Source of the DNA: Dacryopinax spathularia
Taxonomy: Eukaryota > Basidiomycota > Dacrymycetes > Dacrymycetales > Dacrymycetaceae
Direction of reading: 5' to 3'
NCBI GenBank assembly: GCA_037974965.1
Contig: JBBPFI010000003.1
Span: 62,001-126,000 of the forward strand
Length of the DNA: 64,000 nucleotides
The notes beneath the pieces are model-generated. The model worked only from the letters and a program-made list of their open reading frames with translations. It did not search any database and had not been told where the DNA came from. This document shows positions 45,591 to 57,335 of the stretch, one piece after another. The translations under genes and the position numbers were made by a program. Positions within the stretch are counted from its first letter, which is position 1, and each line of letters opens with the position of its first letter.

Positions 45591-45947
45591 GTTGATCAGC
45601 GGCAAGCGGGCTTCAAGTCAATAGAAGGAAGAGGAAGTGCGAGAGCTCGTTGTATGCGGATTGGACGATGTTTGCTGGACGTGGACGCCTGGCTCGAAAC
45701 ACGGTGATCAGGGCCCTGACGGCGGTCACCACGTCGACGCGCACGATGAGCAGACACGTTTCAGCAGCGCTTCCGGAAGGTCGCACCACTGATATGCTGA
45801 CTGCTCAGATGATTCATCTAGCACTCTTCACTGTCATCTCGGTCTGGTTGACGTGGTCCTCCTGCTTAAGTAGAGCTTCGACCTGAACATTGAGGATGTC
45901 AAACCATGGCGAAGCGGCAGTTGGCGGCCATGTAAACATGATGGTTG
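45591..45947. promoter_or_regulatory. Divergent promoter region, SEC72 / aldo-keto reductase
   Basis: 357 bases between the two starts. No TATA box seen, no gene. Confidence 0.35.
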
Positions 45948-47884
45948 ATGTTCTTATCGCAAAACGTTCGTCCGTCACTTCTCGCCAGTCTCGCTACTAC
46001 ACGTCTTCACTCAGTTCCGCCTGCCGATCTACGATATGTATGCCGACGCATGTTGTCTGATCATCCTTCTCTGGCGTCGGAATTGCGCGACATCGTTAGG
46101 CGACAGCGGCAAGGAGAGCCTGTACGAGTTTCACCATCAGCAGAGACTTTGGCTACGGACTGGGCGACCTGCTTGCAAGACTTTAGGCTTGACTTTCTCT
46201 GTGGCCTTCATCATCGGGCGCTGCAACGCGTCACTGCGCTTGTGAAGGCTTTGCATGATGCTGGTGAAGGCAGGGAGCCTCGGAGGGATGAAGACTCGGC
46301 AACCATACTCAAGCAAATTGAGGGCGATATCATCCAGTGTATGCAGGCCATGAAGGAGAGTCCGCCAAGCAGCTTGGAGTCTGCCGACCTCAAGAAAGCT
46401 CTGTACGGCCTTTGGTCGCAGCTTCGCGATGTTCAGCCACAGTCTATTCTGGGTAGAGCCTACTCTCAGGTGGGAGACGCATATGAGCTTCTATTTCCTG
46501 GCGCACAGCTTTCGACACACTTGCCGCTGAATTTGGTCGTACGAGATATCCAGATCGGCCGCATGGATGCCACTATACCAACAATCTCTCTTGGGCCGAT
46601 CGAAATGCCTCGCCTCCTTTTCGGATTATGGCAACTCTCAAGTCCAGCATGGGGGACTGCCTCTGAAGACGAGTTACAGTCATCTCTGGTCGACCTAGTT
46701 CAACATGGTTTCCGCGCTGCAGACATGGCCGACCACTACGGCGACGCCGAGATTATCTTCGGCCGCTTCCGCCAATCGTTACCGAAGTCAATAAATGATC
46801 GACTCCTCACGTGCACCAAGTGGTGCGTCTTCGCCGGGTCGGACAATGTCTCGATAGAAGAATGGGTGCCTAGAATGGTGAAGGAAAGAAGGGACAGGTG
46901 TGGAGGTTATCTGGACGTGCTGCAGTTCCATTGGCAGGACGTGCGTTTAGTTCCTCTCATTAAAAACCGCTCGCCGCTAACTGTTCTCTTAGTACTCCGA
47001 CAAACGATACCTGCCCATATGTCATCAGCTCGTTTCGCTATCCCGGCAGTCCACCGACCTGGTGAAAGCAATAGGACTCGTTAATTTCGACTCCGAACGA
47101 ACAGACGAGATCTGCACCTACTTGAAGGCTCAGGGAGACGGCCAGGGGAGAGTGATCACCAACCAAGTCCAGGTCCGTTAACCACAATACACGAAGTGGA
47201 TTTGTACTCATGACAGACCAGTACTCGCTCATCGATCAGCGTCCACGGTATCGGATGGCCGAGGTGTGCAAGAAGCATGGGATCAGGCTTCTGACTTACG
47301 GAACATTCGTATGCTTGCTTCTGATCCTCCATGACACTATTGTGCTCACCGATCGGTTACAGTGCGGCGGCTTCTTGTCCGACAAATGGCTCGATCAACC
47401 AGCCCCTAACTTGTACAGTGATCCCATCACTCCTTCCCAGAGAAAGGTGCGCGGTGATTCTTTCCAGTCGCACAGATACTGACCGTAAACTTGCAGTATT
47501 ACGACATGATTACATTGTGGGGAGGATGGCAACTCTTCCAGGATCTCCTCTGCGTCCTTCGTCTGGTCGCGGACAGGCATGGAAATGGGATAGATATCGC
47601 CAATGTTGCGACACGATGGGTACTAGAAAAAGAAGAGTTGGCATCAGTCATTGTCGGTAAGACAATGTCCTATCTCTCTCGGGCAAATGGCTGAAGGACT
47701 CATTATCCCAGGAACACGGCTGGGCGTGTCTTCGAACATCGCCTCTAATCTTCGTGTCTTCACGTTCAAACTTACAGACGGGGATCATACAGCGATCAAC
47801 GGCGTCCTGCAGAAGAGCCGTGCCGAAGAGATGTTCACAGAAATGGGTGATTGCGGCGCGGAATACCGACACATCAGTCACTGA
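45948..47884 (+). CDS. Aldo/keto reductase with a 200-residue N-terminal extension
   Basis: NAD(P)H-dependent oxidoreductase. The reductase half starts near MDATIPTISLGPIEMPRLLF: FGLWQLSSPAWG, then GFRAADMADHYGDAE (Asp and Tyr of the tetrad), LLTCTKWCVF (Lys) and DVLQFHWQD (His). Five introns of 49-55 nt (46941-46992, 47173-47221, 47309-47362, 47447-47496, 47657-47711) join YSDKRYLPIC, YSLIDQRPRYRM, CGGFLSDKWLDQ, YYDMITLWGGW and GTRLGVSSNIASNL in frame. The end is CGAEYRHISH. Ahead of this, in the same uninterrupted exon, are about 205 helical residues (LRYVCRRMLSDHPSLASELR, ATDWATCLQDFRLDFLCGLH, LKKALYGLWSQL). These resemble the helical bundle of Cut8/Sts1, the nuclear proteasome tether, but only weakly. 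Its 3' end is 29 bp from that of the hexosaminidase gene. Confidence 0.78.
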
Positions 47885-47913
47885 ACATTGGTTCCCGTAC
47901 AAATTGAACACGT

Positions 47914-49790
47914 TTACACTTTCCCGTCCAAGACAGGAACCTTCCCCACTGCCTTCAGCCCTCCGAACAACACCTGCGCCGCAGTCTCCAAAGCTGGTAT
48001 CGTAAACTCAAAAGTCGCCATATAGGTCAAATCTTCCATCCCCGTCACACCCATCAAGTCGTATGGTGCGCAAGTTGCGAGCACCACAATTCTGGGGCTT
48101 GCAGTACCCAAAGCGGCGAAAAGCGTACGGAGTTGCTCGATTTGCCATGGACTGCGATCGGCATTACGCGTGCAAAAGATCACGGACGTGCTCGTTGATA
48201 CAGGCAATAACTTGTCCAGTACTGCGTCGACTGGTTGACTTGGTCCGTAAACGACATGTTGCGTCGGCGTTTGGCTGCTCAGATAACTGGCGAACGAAAG
48301 ATATGAAGGACCAGCAGTATTGCGAAGCTTCCCGTTCTTGTCGGCAAGTGCACCTTCCGGAGGGTTGTTATCAACGGCCAGGTTGATCTTTTCCACTTGA
48401 GGCGTAAGAAGCACCAGGGGCGCTTCCTTGCTCAAGGGTAGGAGGTGACCTGGATCGCGGATCAAAGCTGTCGAGGCGGCGTATGCTCGCCTGCTGAGCA
48501 GGGTATGCGCCTTCTTCAGCTTCTCCCATTCTTCTGCTACGGGAGGCTGCAAGGCGCTCTCCCAATCCTTGGCAAATCGCTTCTTCAAGCTCCTGATGCG
48601 CTCGCCGCTGGTCTGTATCTCGGCAAGGTTTAGGCGGCCGGTTCGAACAGCTTCATATGTTTCCTCGATAGCACCTTTATGCCTGTTGAAGGTATGGCAT
48701 ATCATGACGATGTCGGCTCCGGCTTCCAGGGCCATGACCGCCCCACCTTCGGAACCGTACTTCTCCGCAACAGCCTCCATCTCCAAGCAGTCGGTAACGA
48801 TGACGCCTTCGTACTTCAATTGATCTCGCAATAGCTCCTTGGTCAGCCGGCGGGAGAGAGAGCAAGGAGTGTCGTCGCCAGAGACTTTCGGGAGAGCCAT
48901 GTGGCCAGTCATGATTGTCGCAACGCCGTCCGAGATGAGATCTCGGAAAGGGATAAGCTCGACCTCTTGCAGGGCTTGCATATCCTTTTCGATGACTGGT
49001 AACGCTAGGTGGGAGTCCACATGAGTGTCTCCATGTCCAGCAAAATGCTTCGGTGAAGGGGCAACACCTGCCCCCGTAAGGCCGCGAGCAACGGCTCGAG
49101 CAAGATGCGAAACTGTAACAGGATTGTCACTGAAGGACCGTACCCCGATCACGGGATTGCGAGGGTCGGAGTTGATGTCTGCCACAGGACTGTAGGCCCA
49201 ATTGATCCCTGCGGCCGCCAGCTCTTGACCAGTTGCGTGAGAGATCTCTTCAGCCAGCTCGGCCGATCCAGTCGCCGCAATGGCCATTGCGCCCGGACTA
49301 CCTTGTGTCAGTGACGAAAGTGAGAAAGGCTCATGGAGAGAACGGACAACTGCGTTCCGGCTGTGGGAGAGCTGAAGGCAGAAACCAGTCCTAAATGCTG
49401 TCAGACACCCTTCATGTATACTAGGACTACAGAAGCTTTACCGTTCTCCTGGTCAATCCCGATCATTAGGGGAGCATCTTGTCCACTTTCCCTGGCAAGC
49501 ATTTGAAGTTGCCGTACGAGACGGCGTGTCTGATCGAAATCCTTGATGTTCCGCTTCATCAGAATGATATTTCTGTACTTCGGTCAGTACAGGTGGAGAT
49601 TTCGGGAATAAACCGAGTGACCCAAGGTAGCAGTCCTTGATTAGCGTTTGGATCTCCGGACTCGCCTCATGGCCGTGAAATCCCAGGACGAAATGCTATC
49701 CGAGTATGGGATCCCTTCTCGACATTGAGGAAAGATCGAGCTTACTTGTCCAATTTCCCTCTTAATCTCTTCTGTGAGCCCCACGACCAT
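47914..49790 (-). CDS. GH3 beta-N-acetylhexosaminidase (NagZ/NagA-like)
   Basis: Retaining glycosidase that removes beta-linked N-acetylglucosamine, likely from chitin or glycoprotein fragments. MVVGLTEEIKREIGQ starts at 49790. Across introns come HFVLGFHGHEASPEIQTLI, NIILMKRNIKDFDQTRRLVR, PLMIGIDQENG and VVRSLHEPF. The main exon has GINWAYSPVADINSDPRNPV, RSFSDNPVTVS, then KHFAGHGDTHVDSHLALP, the His/Asp loop that acts as acid/base in this GH3 branch, and YEGVIVTDCLEMEAVAEKYG with the nucleophile Asp. A C-terminal domain of about 190 residues ends KVPVLDGKV. About 560 residues, no signal peptide, so it may act in the cytosol. Neighbour upstream on the same strand is M20 copy 2. Confidence 0.87.
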
Positions 49791-50042
49791 GATGCTGACT
49801 GTTTAGTCTGATTAAACTAGGCCTATGCAGGGGAGGAAGAAGAACCACGAGGAACGAGCATGTACAGCATGGCGCCTCCACCAACGAGGTTGATGCTGGA
49901 CGCGCGTCACGTGTACCATGGCCGAACACCGTTCTCGGCGTCACTCACTTCAAACCCAGAATAGCTTGATGAATCTAGTTATATGATGATACAATAACAC
50001 CCATTCTTTATTCCCACTTTCCCGCTTTCCCAGTAGTAGCAA

Positions 50043-51726
50043 TCACTGCGGTTTTCCCGCCTTGAAATCCTCCATCACCCTGTCCGCGAACTCCTTATCT
50101 AGCAGCACTCGCAAGCCCGTCAGAGCGATGCCCTTCGCAGCCAAGAGCGTCGCCTCGTGTGCCTCCGGTGTGGCAGCCGCGTCCGCAAAGGCACGAGTAT
50201 GATTCCCGCCGTTCTCCACCGTGGGGATTGCATAACCAGGATGTAAGCCCGGCAAAGCGTACGTGACGTTGCCGAAGTCGGTGGATGCCCGAACTTCTCC
50301 CACAGCCCCGACGCCGACTCGCATGCCGTACCGCGACTGCACGATCTTAGAGTATTCGGCACCGAGAGCGCTATTCTGGAAGAGGTCATACATGAATGTT
50401 GCGGTGCCGTACGTCAGCTTGGTGTTTGTCGCGTGAGCTGCAGCTCTAGAAAACTAACTGTTAGCGCTCAATCGGCCGACGTTGCTGTGTGCCGTACTCG
50501 AAGCAAGCCCGCACTCTAGGCTCCAGATCCATTACGTCCTTGTAACTTGGTGCACGAATGAGATAGGTCATCTTCGCATAGTCGGGAATAACTGGCAACG
50601 ACCAATAAGAGCATATACGAATGGAGAAGCAAAGAGCACGCACTGTTGGCCGCCCAGTCGCGTCCTTCGACTACTCCATGAATCCGATGAGTGGGCTTGA
50701 CCTGCTGCCGAAGGGCCGAGATAGCCGCGTAGGACACGAAGGCAGCATCGAGCGCGTTACGACCCTCCCAGGGAGCGGCACTCGCATGTGCGGTATGCCC
50801 TGCGAACTCAGCATCGAGTCGTTCGATGGCCAAGGTACTGGCCAACCCAGTAGTGAGACGCTCTCCGCGGGTGGGGTGGATCCTGAACCGACGTTAGCGG
50901 CGAGCTCAGGAGGAGAACGGCTTCTGACGCACATCAGGCATGCCGCGAACCCATCGTAGGCACCTCGTTCCAGTAGAATAGCCTTGCCAGCACCACCCTC
51001 CTCCGCCGGTGTACCGATAAGACTGACTGTTCCCGCCAGGTTATGTTTCTTGAGCGCTGTCGCAACACCGATAGCTGCGGCCACGCCGCTAGGAGATGCT
51101 TCAGCACCAGTCAACCAGATCCAGAAGAAAGGGGCGCACCCAATAGCAATCAGGTTATGTCCACACGCATGTCCAATGCCAGGAAGCGCATCCATCTCCG
51201 AGTTGAATCCCAGAATCCTGCCACCCTTGCCGACGGTGACGGTCGCTAGCCAGGCTGTGTCCAAGCCTTTGTAGTGCCTCGTTACCGCGAACCCGTGGGA
51301 CTCCATGAACGCTGTCAGTTGATCATGCGCATAGTGTTCACGGAACATGAGCTCGGGATGATCTGCGGCAGAATGAGAGGCGCTATGCGGACGCGTAGTC
51401 ACAGACATACCGTGAATCTTCAAGCTCAGTTCCCTCAGCTCGTCCTTGATAGCGTCGACAGCCTCCTCAATCGTCTTGCTCGCTGCCTCATCGAACACGT
51501 AGCTGCTATGCTCGTAGCTTGGCGGCTCGTCCTTGGCGTCTACAAGTGGTGGAATGACGAAGTCGCAAAGTCCATCGCACGGGAATGGCTCGGTGGAAGA
51601 AGTGGTATGCGTGTGTTCGCAGCACGGGGCTTGCGCGGGTGCGGCTGCAGGCGCCCTCCTCTGGGCAGGCTGAACCGCAGTCCTACGCTTCGCTAGAAAT
51701 GGGAAACAGCCTGGCACGCCTGGCAT
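50043..51726 (-). CDS. M20 family peptidase/amidohydrolase, PM20D2-like (copy 2)
   Basis: Paralogue of the gene at 24094-25850, same strand. From the ATG at 51726: MPGVPGCFPFLAKRRTA, an Ala/Pro/His-rich stretch, then FDEAASKTIEEAVDAIKDEL and SLKIH at an exon end. Catalytic motifs match copy 1: GFNSEMDALPGIGHACGHNL, GTPAEEGGAGKAIL, EFAGHTAHASAAPWEGRNAL, and ALPGLHPGYAIPTVENGGNH. It ends DFKAGKPQ. Introns sit where copy 1 has them (about 50450, 50600, 50890, 51105 and 51370). The upstream leucine codon at 51744 is not a likely start. It follows the hexosaminidase gene, which may hint at amino-sugar amide substrates (inference). Confidence 0.85.
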
Positions 51727-52172
51727 ATCGAAATGCTGCAACAAGCGGAGAGCAGAGGCTCAAGCTGCACCACGTCAACATTGGCCGGTTATGTACCTGT
51801 GGAGGGGTCCAGGCCGGGAGCGGGGAAGAAGCCGAGCGGCTTTTCAACGGAATGCTAGACAGCGGCACGCATCGCTTGGATGACTGATGATACAACCAGT
51901 CTTGATCTACACATACAGGTCGGTCTCATGGTAGAAACGGTGATCTCCTGCGTGCAAGCGTATGATGGCAAGCTTCGGCGGCAAAATAGCCGGTCCGCTT
52001 AGAGTGCCCGGTATTTGTAGACACATTTCTGCTTGCTGTAGGACCGGGGTAGGCCTAGGCTGAATGAAACAGTCTCGGAAGTCGGTTTGTTAGGATGACG
52101 ACCACGGCGACAGCTTCCCCTCATTGTTCTACTTGCTTCGCACTGGCTTGGACGCTACAGTATATGTCAAGG
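51727..52172. other. Spacer, M20 copy 2 promoter and 3' end of F-box-like copy 4
   Basis: 446 bases with no gene or repeat I can support. Confidence 0.4.
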
Positions 52173-53700
52173 TTAGCATTCTGTAGCTAGCGACTGCCGC
52201 ATAGATACTATCGCCTTCACATTCCTCTCGAACTCATTCATAGTATCCAACTGTATTTGCCGTCTTGGAAATATTGTAGTCAGAAAACGCGCAACCTCTG
52301 CCTCGGTCACACACGACGTGGACAGTCCACTCAGAACGCTGAGGTGTACAGCAGTCGCGGTTCTGACGGAAGCGACGGGCGGCGTTGGATACGAAGTGTG
52401 CGGGTACTTGATGAAATTTGCGGTAACTGTGTGGATCATCGGACAGTGCAGGGCAAAGTGGTACAGCGCGTCCAGGCTGGCGTCGAAGCGCTCGCTGAGC
52501 TCGACAGCCCCGATCAGGCTCTCTCGCTCCTCCGCGTCGCAGTACAGATAGAAGCTGAACTCCTCCAGTGCCGGCCAGGCCTTAGCCGCTTTCTCCCAGC
52601 TGAAGATTATTGGTGAGGTTAGGGAGTGGATTGGATCCATGTCGATGTCGAGGTACACGAGCTTGCGACACTGGTATAGAGGAGAAAAATCGACGTATGT
52701 CACGATTGTTGGCCCGCTGATGCGCACCGACACTCGCAGAAGAGAGTTCTTTGACTGGCTCATGAGCGAATATAATTGGGACATATTGATCTCGGTGCCT
52801 TGCAGGTTGAGCTCGACCTTGCGAAGCGTTTTCATTTTCGAGAGTAGAGCGAGAAGGACATGGTGATCCTGAACAGTTGGCCACGAAAAGTCTGCCAGAC
52901 ATGGGAAATCGGGTGATTTTGACAGATCGTCCAGACGCACTCCTGCCCCAGCCTGAAAATATCCCAGCTGCAAAGCCTTGAGATGGGGTAGGCTCATCAC
53001 AGCAGAGATGACGCCGAACGAGGCCGGACAAATTCGAAGCCGGACCGCTGCGAGCTTTCTGTTGCGAGTGAGAACGACTCTCAGCGCAGTAGCGTATGGC
53101 TCAGGCGGGTCATCCATCCGTCCACTGTCGTCTTCGAAGGTAGTCAAATCCTCCAAACCCTGGATCTTCTTGCTAAGGGGAGAGGCAGTGGCCGTCCAAT
53201 CGAAGGGCGAGGGCTGCATACCCGAAGGCGCGATGCGCAGCTCTCGCAACGAGGGGGACAGCAGCATGGCAGCGATGCGCATGTGTTCGTGTGACTTGAC
53301 AGCGACGCACAGCTTTTGAAGATGGCGGAACAGCGGCTCTTTTGTGTTAAACAATAGGTTCAGCAGCTGTTGTATGAACCAAGCGTTGTGTCGACAACGG
53401 GTTGCTAGAAAGAGGGTACGGATGGAGGCGGTATACAACCGCAGCCGGGCATATGCCTTGCTAGCAGTCAGATGAGAGCCCGTTGCTGATGGCCTGATCG
53501 CTCACATATGCAGGATCTGAATCGAAGGGCAAAACACGCAGAAGATGAGTCAAATTCCGCGGCTCGCCCGTTCGCCATGCTAGCCGAACTGCAAGTTGAA
53601 AATCTCGGCGGCAGCAGCAGAGGATTTTCACCCAGTCGCTGGGCGACAGATATTGCAATATTTGCTCCGCAAGCTCCTGTATTCCCCAGACAGCATGCAT
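52173..53700 (-). CDS. F-box-like/LRR family copy 4
   Basis: Most diverged of the four. Head: MHAVWGIQELAEQILQYLSP and CRRDFQLAVRLAWRT. A 59-nt phase-0 intron (53457-53515, acceptor GCAAG) joins DPAY to AYARLRLYTASIRTLFL, the same point as in the other copies. The body has Leu-rich strands (LFRHLQKLCVAVKSHEHMRI, SLRELRIAPSG, MSLPHLKALQLGYFQ, KMKTLRKVELNL, ALEEFSFYL) and ends AEVARFLTTIFPRRQIQLD and MRQSLATEC. About 485 residues with an intact frame. The retroelement starts a few hundred bases beyond its 5' end. Confidence 0.7.
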
Positions 53701-54204
53701 GACTCAAATGAACGCAGAGACGTCCCGCTGATGATCATGAGGGTTGGATCGAAGGCGCACTACTTGACCTCATATTGTGTCCCGGCCTGGCAAATGGAGA
53801 CAAACGGTCACGTGTTTATCATTCTGTAAACATGCCTCCACGTAGTCGGTTGAACTGTTTCGAACACACGTTGAGGTTTCAAGAAGCTCAGCTGGCGCCT
53901 CCATTACTGGGTATGCTGAGATTGACCCTGTTGGATGGTTAGAAGAGCTACTGTCCCAACTGACAGCCAGGGTGTAAGGGACTACCCTTAGTAATCAACC
54001 TGCCGTAAGCAGGTTGAGGTTTATCTCGTGCCTCTAGGGCACGCGTGGTTTTCCCACGTCTTCTTTCCTACACCCTGTCGTAGGCAGACTCAATACATTG
54101 GTTCTGCGTACTACGGTGTAGATACACCGAAGAGTCTAACGACTCTTACATTTTTTTACGCACGCCTACGTGCGATTCTGCTACAGGGTATTACCGCTGT
54201 CCAA

Positions 54205-57060
54205 ATGGATCAGCGGCAACCTCGCCCGCCTGACGCTCTGCGCCAGGAAACTCCAGGGACAGCAACCGACGTCTCTGGCATGATACCGCCAGCATCGACG
54301 GGCAACAGCCCGGGCGCTGGATGGCGATCGACGCCAAGCCCTGTAGGGACTTGGGTAGGACCTCATCCGACGTTACCGTCGGCTGCACCTCCGGCGTCGG
54401 CCTCGACCCGTGCGATCGACGGCGCGTCGCTCACGAGGATGACCTCAACATCTGGTCCGTCACCGACACCAGCTGGAGGCCACCTCGAGCCTGACTGGGT
54501 CGAACAATCCCGGCCCGTAAGCCGGTCCGCCAGCCCTGGCGTTCTTACAGCCGCTCCAGCGGAAGGTATACATCAGCTGGCTAAGCTGTTCGCCAATCTG
54601 GCGCAGGGTTATGATATCCTGAAGAATATCAACCCCGAACAAGCCGAGGTGATCGCCGAGCTGGCTGCTCGGATAGCTGGAGGGCAAGGGGCTGCGGTGG
54701 ATGGCGATCCACCATCCGGAGGTGCCTCGAGGGCATCCGGGGTAAACTCCCCGGCGTCTCATCATGCTCCTATCCAGGAGGATAGTCTCGTTCGTGGCCT
54801 ACGCCGAGCCGCGGTACAACCATTGGACGAACCAATTGGTGCGTCGACTCCCATCGACGAAGGGGACCGTTTAGAGACGGAATCGGTGAGGATCGCTCCT
54901 CAGACCGATAGTCAACAAAACCCGGGACTTCGACCTCCCGGTGGGACCTCCAGGGTTGGCGGCCAACGCTCTGGGCATAAGTACCCCGAGGGGTACTACC
55001 GTTCTGAACCGCCCGGCCCTTATGGGAGGGACGGACAGAACGGAAAATCCGTTGGACCTGATCTCGAGGGATTTCCTCGCACCCCGATTCAATCGAGGAA
55101 ACATCGTGGACACACGACGGCTACGGTTTTCGCGTCTCTAGACGAGACACGCGGTCGGCCTGCCCCGGTGTCGACCGTATTGGTGCCTAACGCGCCCAAC
55201 GCTCGCATCCAGAATTGGCTGGATGATGCGATGGAGCCCCCATCGGGAGCTCATAACTCCGGCTTGGTCAAACCAAGACACCCCGACCCGCCCTACTCGG
55301 GCGAACAGGATACCGAGGTATTCCTGACCTTCCTCGCACAATTGGTGCGTATGTTCCGCATTGCGGGGACCACTGGCCCCGAGTATACGAGGTGGCAGGT
55401 CACAGTCCTCGGGCAATACCTGACCGGTTCAGCGTCCCGCTGGTATGAAGCGAACGTGGAGCAAGGAAGCGTTCCACGGAGGGACTGGGATTTCCCCAGA
55501 ACGATCAAGGGGTTATATGGTCATTTCTTCACTAATGAAGAAACGTACAAGGCGTACGATCGGTTCGAGCGCCTTAACCAAGGCAGCAAGACCGTAGAGG
55601 CCTTGAAGGACGAGCTCCTAAACATACTCGGGCAGATGACCGAGGTACCGAACGAGTACTACATTCGTCGGCGGTTCCTAGAGGCTCTAGGTTCAACTAT
55701 CCGTACTCGTATTATCGAGAACGGTTACGATCTGGAGCAAGGCTCCTTCGACGAGCTGTATAGCCGCGCTCGCGAAATAGAGCGGGCTAGAGATCTAGCT
55801 CGTGAGGTTAACTCCTCGGTCAACTCGTCTCGTGCCTCTGGGCACGCCTTATCTACACCAGCGGTTAACCGTACCTCTGGCCGAGCGAAACCATCCGTTT
55901 CGACGCACACCCCGCAGGTGGGGGAACGGTCCGTACACCGACCGACGCCGAAAGCGGGTGATAGACCGCACAAATCCCGTTTTGGTCGTTCACCGAACGG
56001 GGCAGGAGATCGCAATCGATCTATCCCTGATAGGTCGGGCTCTAAAGCCCGAACTCCGGCCCAGAATGGCAAATCGCCTTTGGGGAACGCTTGCTTCAAT
56101 TGCGGCAAGTCCGGCCACTGGGCCGCGGAGTGCCCCAACCAAAGGGCTGTCCGTTTCGCCGAAACGGGAGAGGCCACGAGCCGCATACAGCTCGATGATG
56201 GGGGGGTAGAAAGCATCCTCACGGCGCCTGCCGTGCCAGTCGACGAAGCCGCTGAGTCCTCCTCAGCGGATGATTACATGCATCACCCAGTGGATTCCCC
56301 GGGTGTGGAATCGTCTCCCGAGGAATGGGAAACGGATGAGGACTGCGGACCTCGCTCACTCTCCGGGGATACTTCAACCCCGCCCGAGGATATTCCTCGG
56401 TTTGCCGTCCGGGCAGCATATATTACTCCGTGCTCCAAGCTGAGCACGGTCAGCGTATCTGCTGTCTCTCCTCACTTGGGGAGCAAGACGCCAGACTCGG
56501 GCGATCTGTGGCGGCACGATAATACTGTGCGCTTGCGCAAGGGCCAGCCCTTACGGGATCCGGTGGCTTCTTCACCGATCGAGTGCTATATCGGGATTGA
56601 TGGGCACCCCGCTTGGGCGCTGATTGACAGCGGCGCTGAGATCGATACGATCTCGGCCGATTTCGTCAAAGCGCACAACCTCCGCTTTGAGAAGCTGGAT
56701 ACCCCAGTTGCTCTGCAACAGATGAGCAGAGGTAGCCGAACTGTCATCCAGTTCGGACTTCACGCGGAAGTGAAGGTCTTGGACAAAACGTCCAGCCACT
56801 ATTTCGATATAGTGAATATGGATAAATACCAAGTCATCCTTGGACTGCCTTTCGGCAGGCGGTTCCAGGTCCTCGTGGACCTGTACGATAAGGGTGTCCT
56901 TATCGGAGGAAGGGGTGGCTCCTGGCTCCCTTCGGGATCTAGGTTGTCTAGCAACCTGGCCTTGCCTGGCGTGATCAGTAGCCCGGATGGTTCATCATCC
57001 GGGAGGGTGCATAAGAGAGTGTATCCACCTTCCCGCCCGGGAAGGACGAGCCAGCATTGA
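54205..57060 (+). CDS. Retroelement gag-protease region (fossil)
   Basis: Starts MDQRQPRPPDALRQ. A Ser/Pro/Gly-rich head of about 380 residues precedes a capsid-like helical region (FLTFLAQLVRMFRIAGTTG, SRWYEANVEQG, KAYDRFERLNQGSKTVEALK), a basic linker, and a single CCHC zinc knuckle CFNCGKSGHWAAEC for RNA binding. The aspartic protease follows, with WALIDSGAEIDTIS as active-site motif and VILGLPFGRRFQ as the flap-side strand. This order is standard for Ty3/gypsy. Confidence 0.85.
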   Translation: MDQRQPRPPDALRQETPGTATDVSGMIPPASTGNSPGAGWRSTPSPVGTWVGPHPTLPSAAPPASASTRAIDGASLTRMTSTSGPSPTPAGGHLEPDWVEQSRPVSRSASPGVLTAAPAEGIHQLAKLFANLAQGYDILKNINPEQAEVIAELAARIAGGQGAAVDGDPPSGGASRASGVNSPASHHAPIQEDSLVRGLRRAAVQPLDEPIGASTPIDEGDRLETESVRIAPQTDSQQNPGLRPPGGTSRVGGQRSGHKYPEGYYRSEPPGPYGRDGQNGKSVGPDLEGFPRTPIQSRKHRGHTTATVFASLDETRGRPAPVSTVLVPNAPNARIQNWLDDAMEPPSGAHNSGLVKPRHPDPPYSGEQDTEVFLTFLAQLVRMFRIAGTTGPEYTRWQVTVLGQYLTGSASRWYEANVEQGSVPRRDWDFPRTIKGLYGHFFTNEETYKAYDRFERLNQGSKTVEALKDELLNILGQMTEVPNEYYIRRRFLEALGSTIRTRIIENGYDLEQGSFDELYSRAREIERARDLAREVNSSVNSSRASGHALSTPAVNRTSGRAKPSVSTHTPQVGERSVHRPTPKAGDRPHKSRFGRSPNGAGDRNRSIPDRSGSKARTPAQNGKSPLGNACFNCGKSGHWAAECPNQRAVRFAETGEATSRIQLDDGGVESILTAPAVPVDEAAESSSADDYMHHPVDSPGVESSPEEWETDEDCGPRSLSGDTSTPPEDIPRFAVRAAYITPCSKLSTVSVSAVSPHLGSKTPDSGDLWRHDNTVRLRKGQPLRDPVASSPIECYIGIDGHPAWALIDSGAEIDTISADFVKAHNLRFEKLDTPVALQQMSRGSRTVIQFGLHAEVKVLDKTSSHYFDIVNMDKYQVILGLPFGRRFQVLVDLYDKGVLIGGRGGSWLPSGSRLSSNLALPGVISSPDGSSSGRVHKRVYPPSRPGRTSQH

Positions 57061-57335
57061 CTCGTAGCGGAGACCTCTTCGACAGGGGCTACCATCGCCC
57101 CGACGGAGAGCTCTCCGCGGACACTAGTCGCCGTACAATCGGCGTCTGCCCTCAAAGGTGGGGAAGGTCTCTCCTCGTACCCAGAGGACCATATGCAAGG
57201 TATACGAGATACCTTGATCGCGGAGATAGTGGACCTCACGGGGGAGATTCCCCCCGTGCTTCCGCCCTTGAGGGCGGTCAACCACCGCATCAATCTGATT
57301 GATGATAACGCGTCCTACGTGACGCGGCGTCCTAC

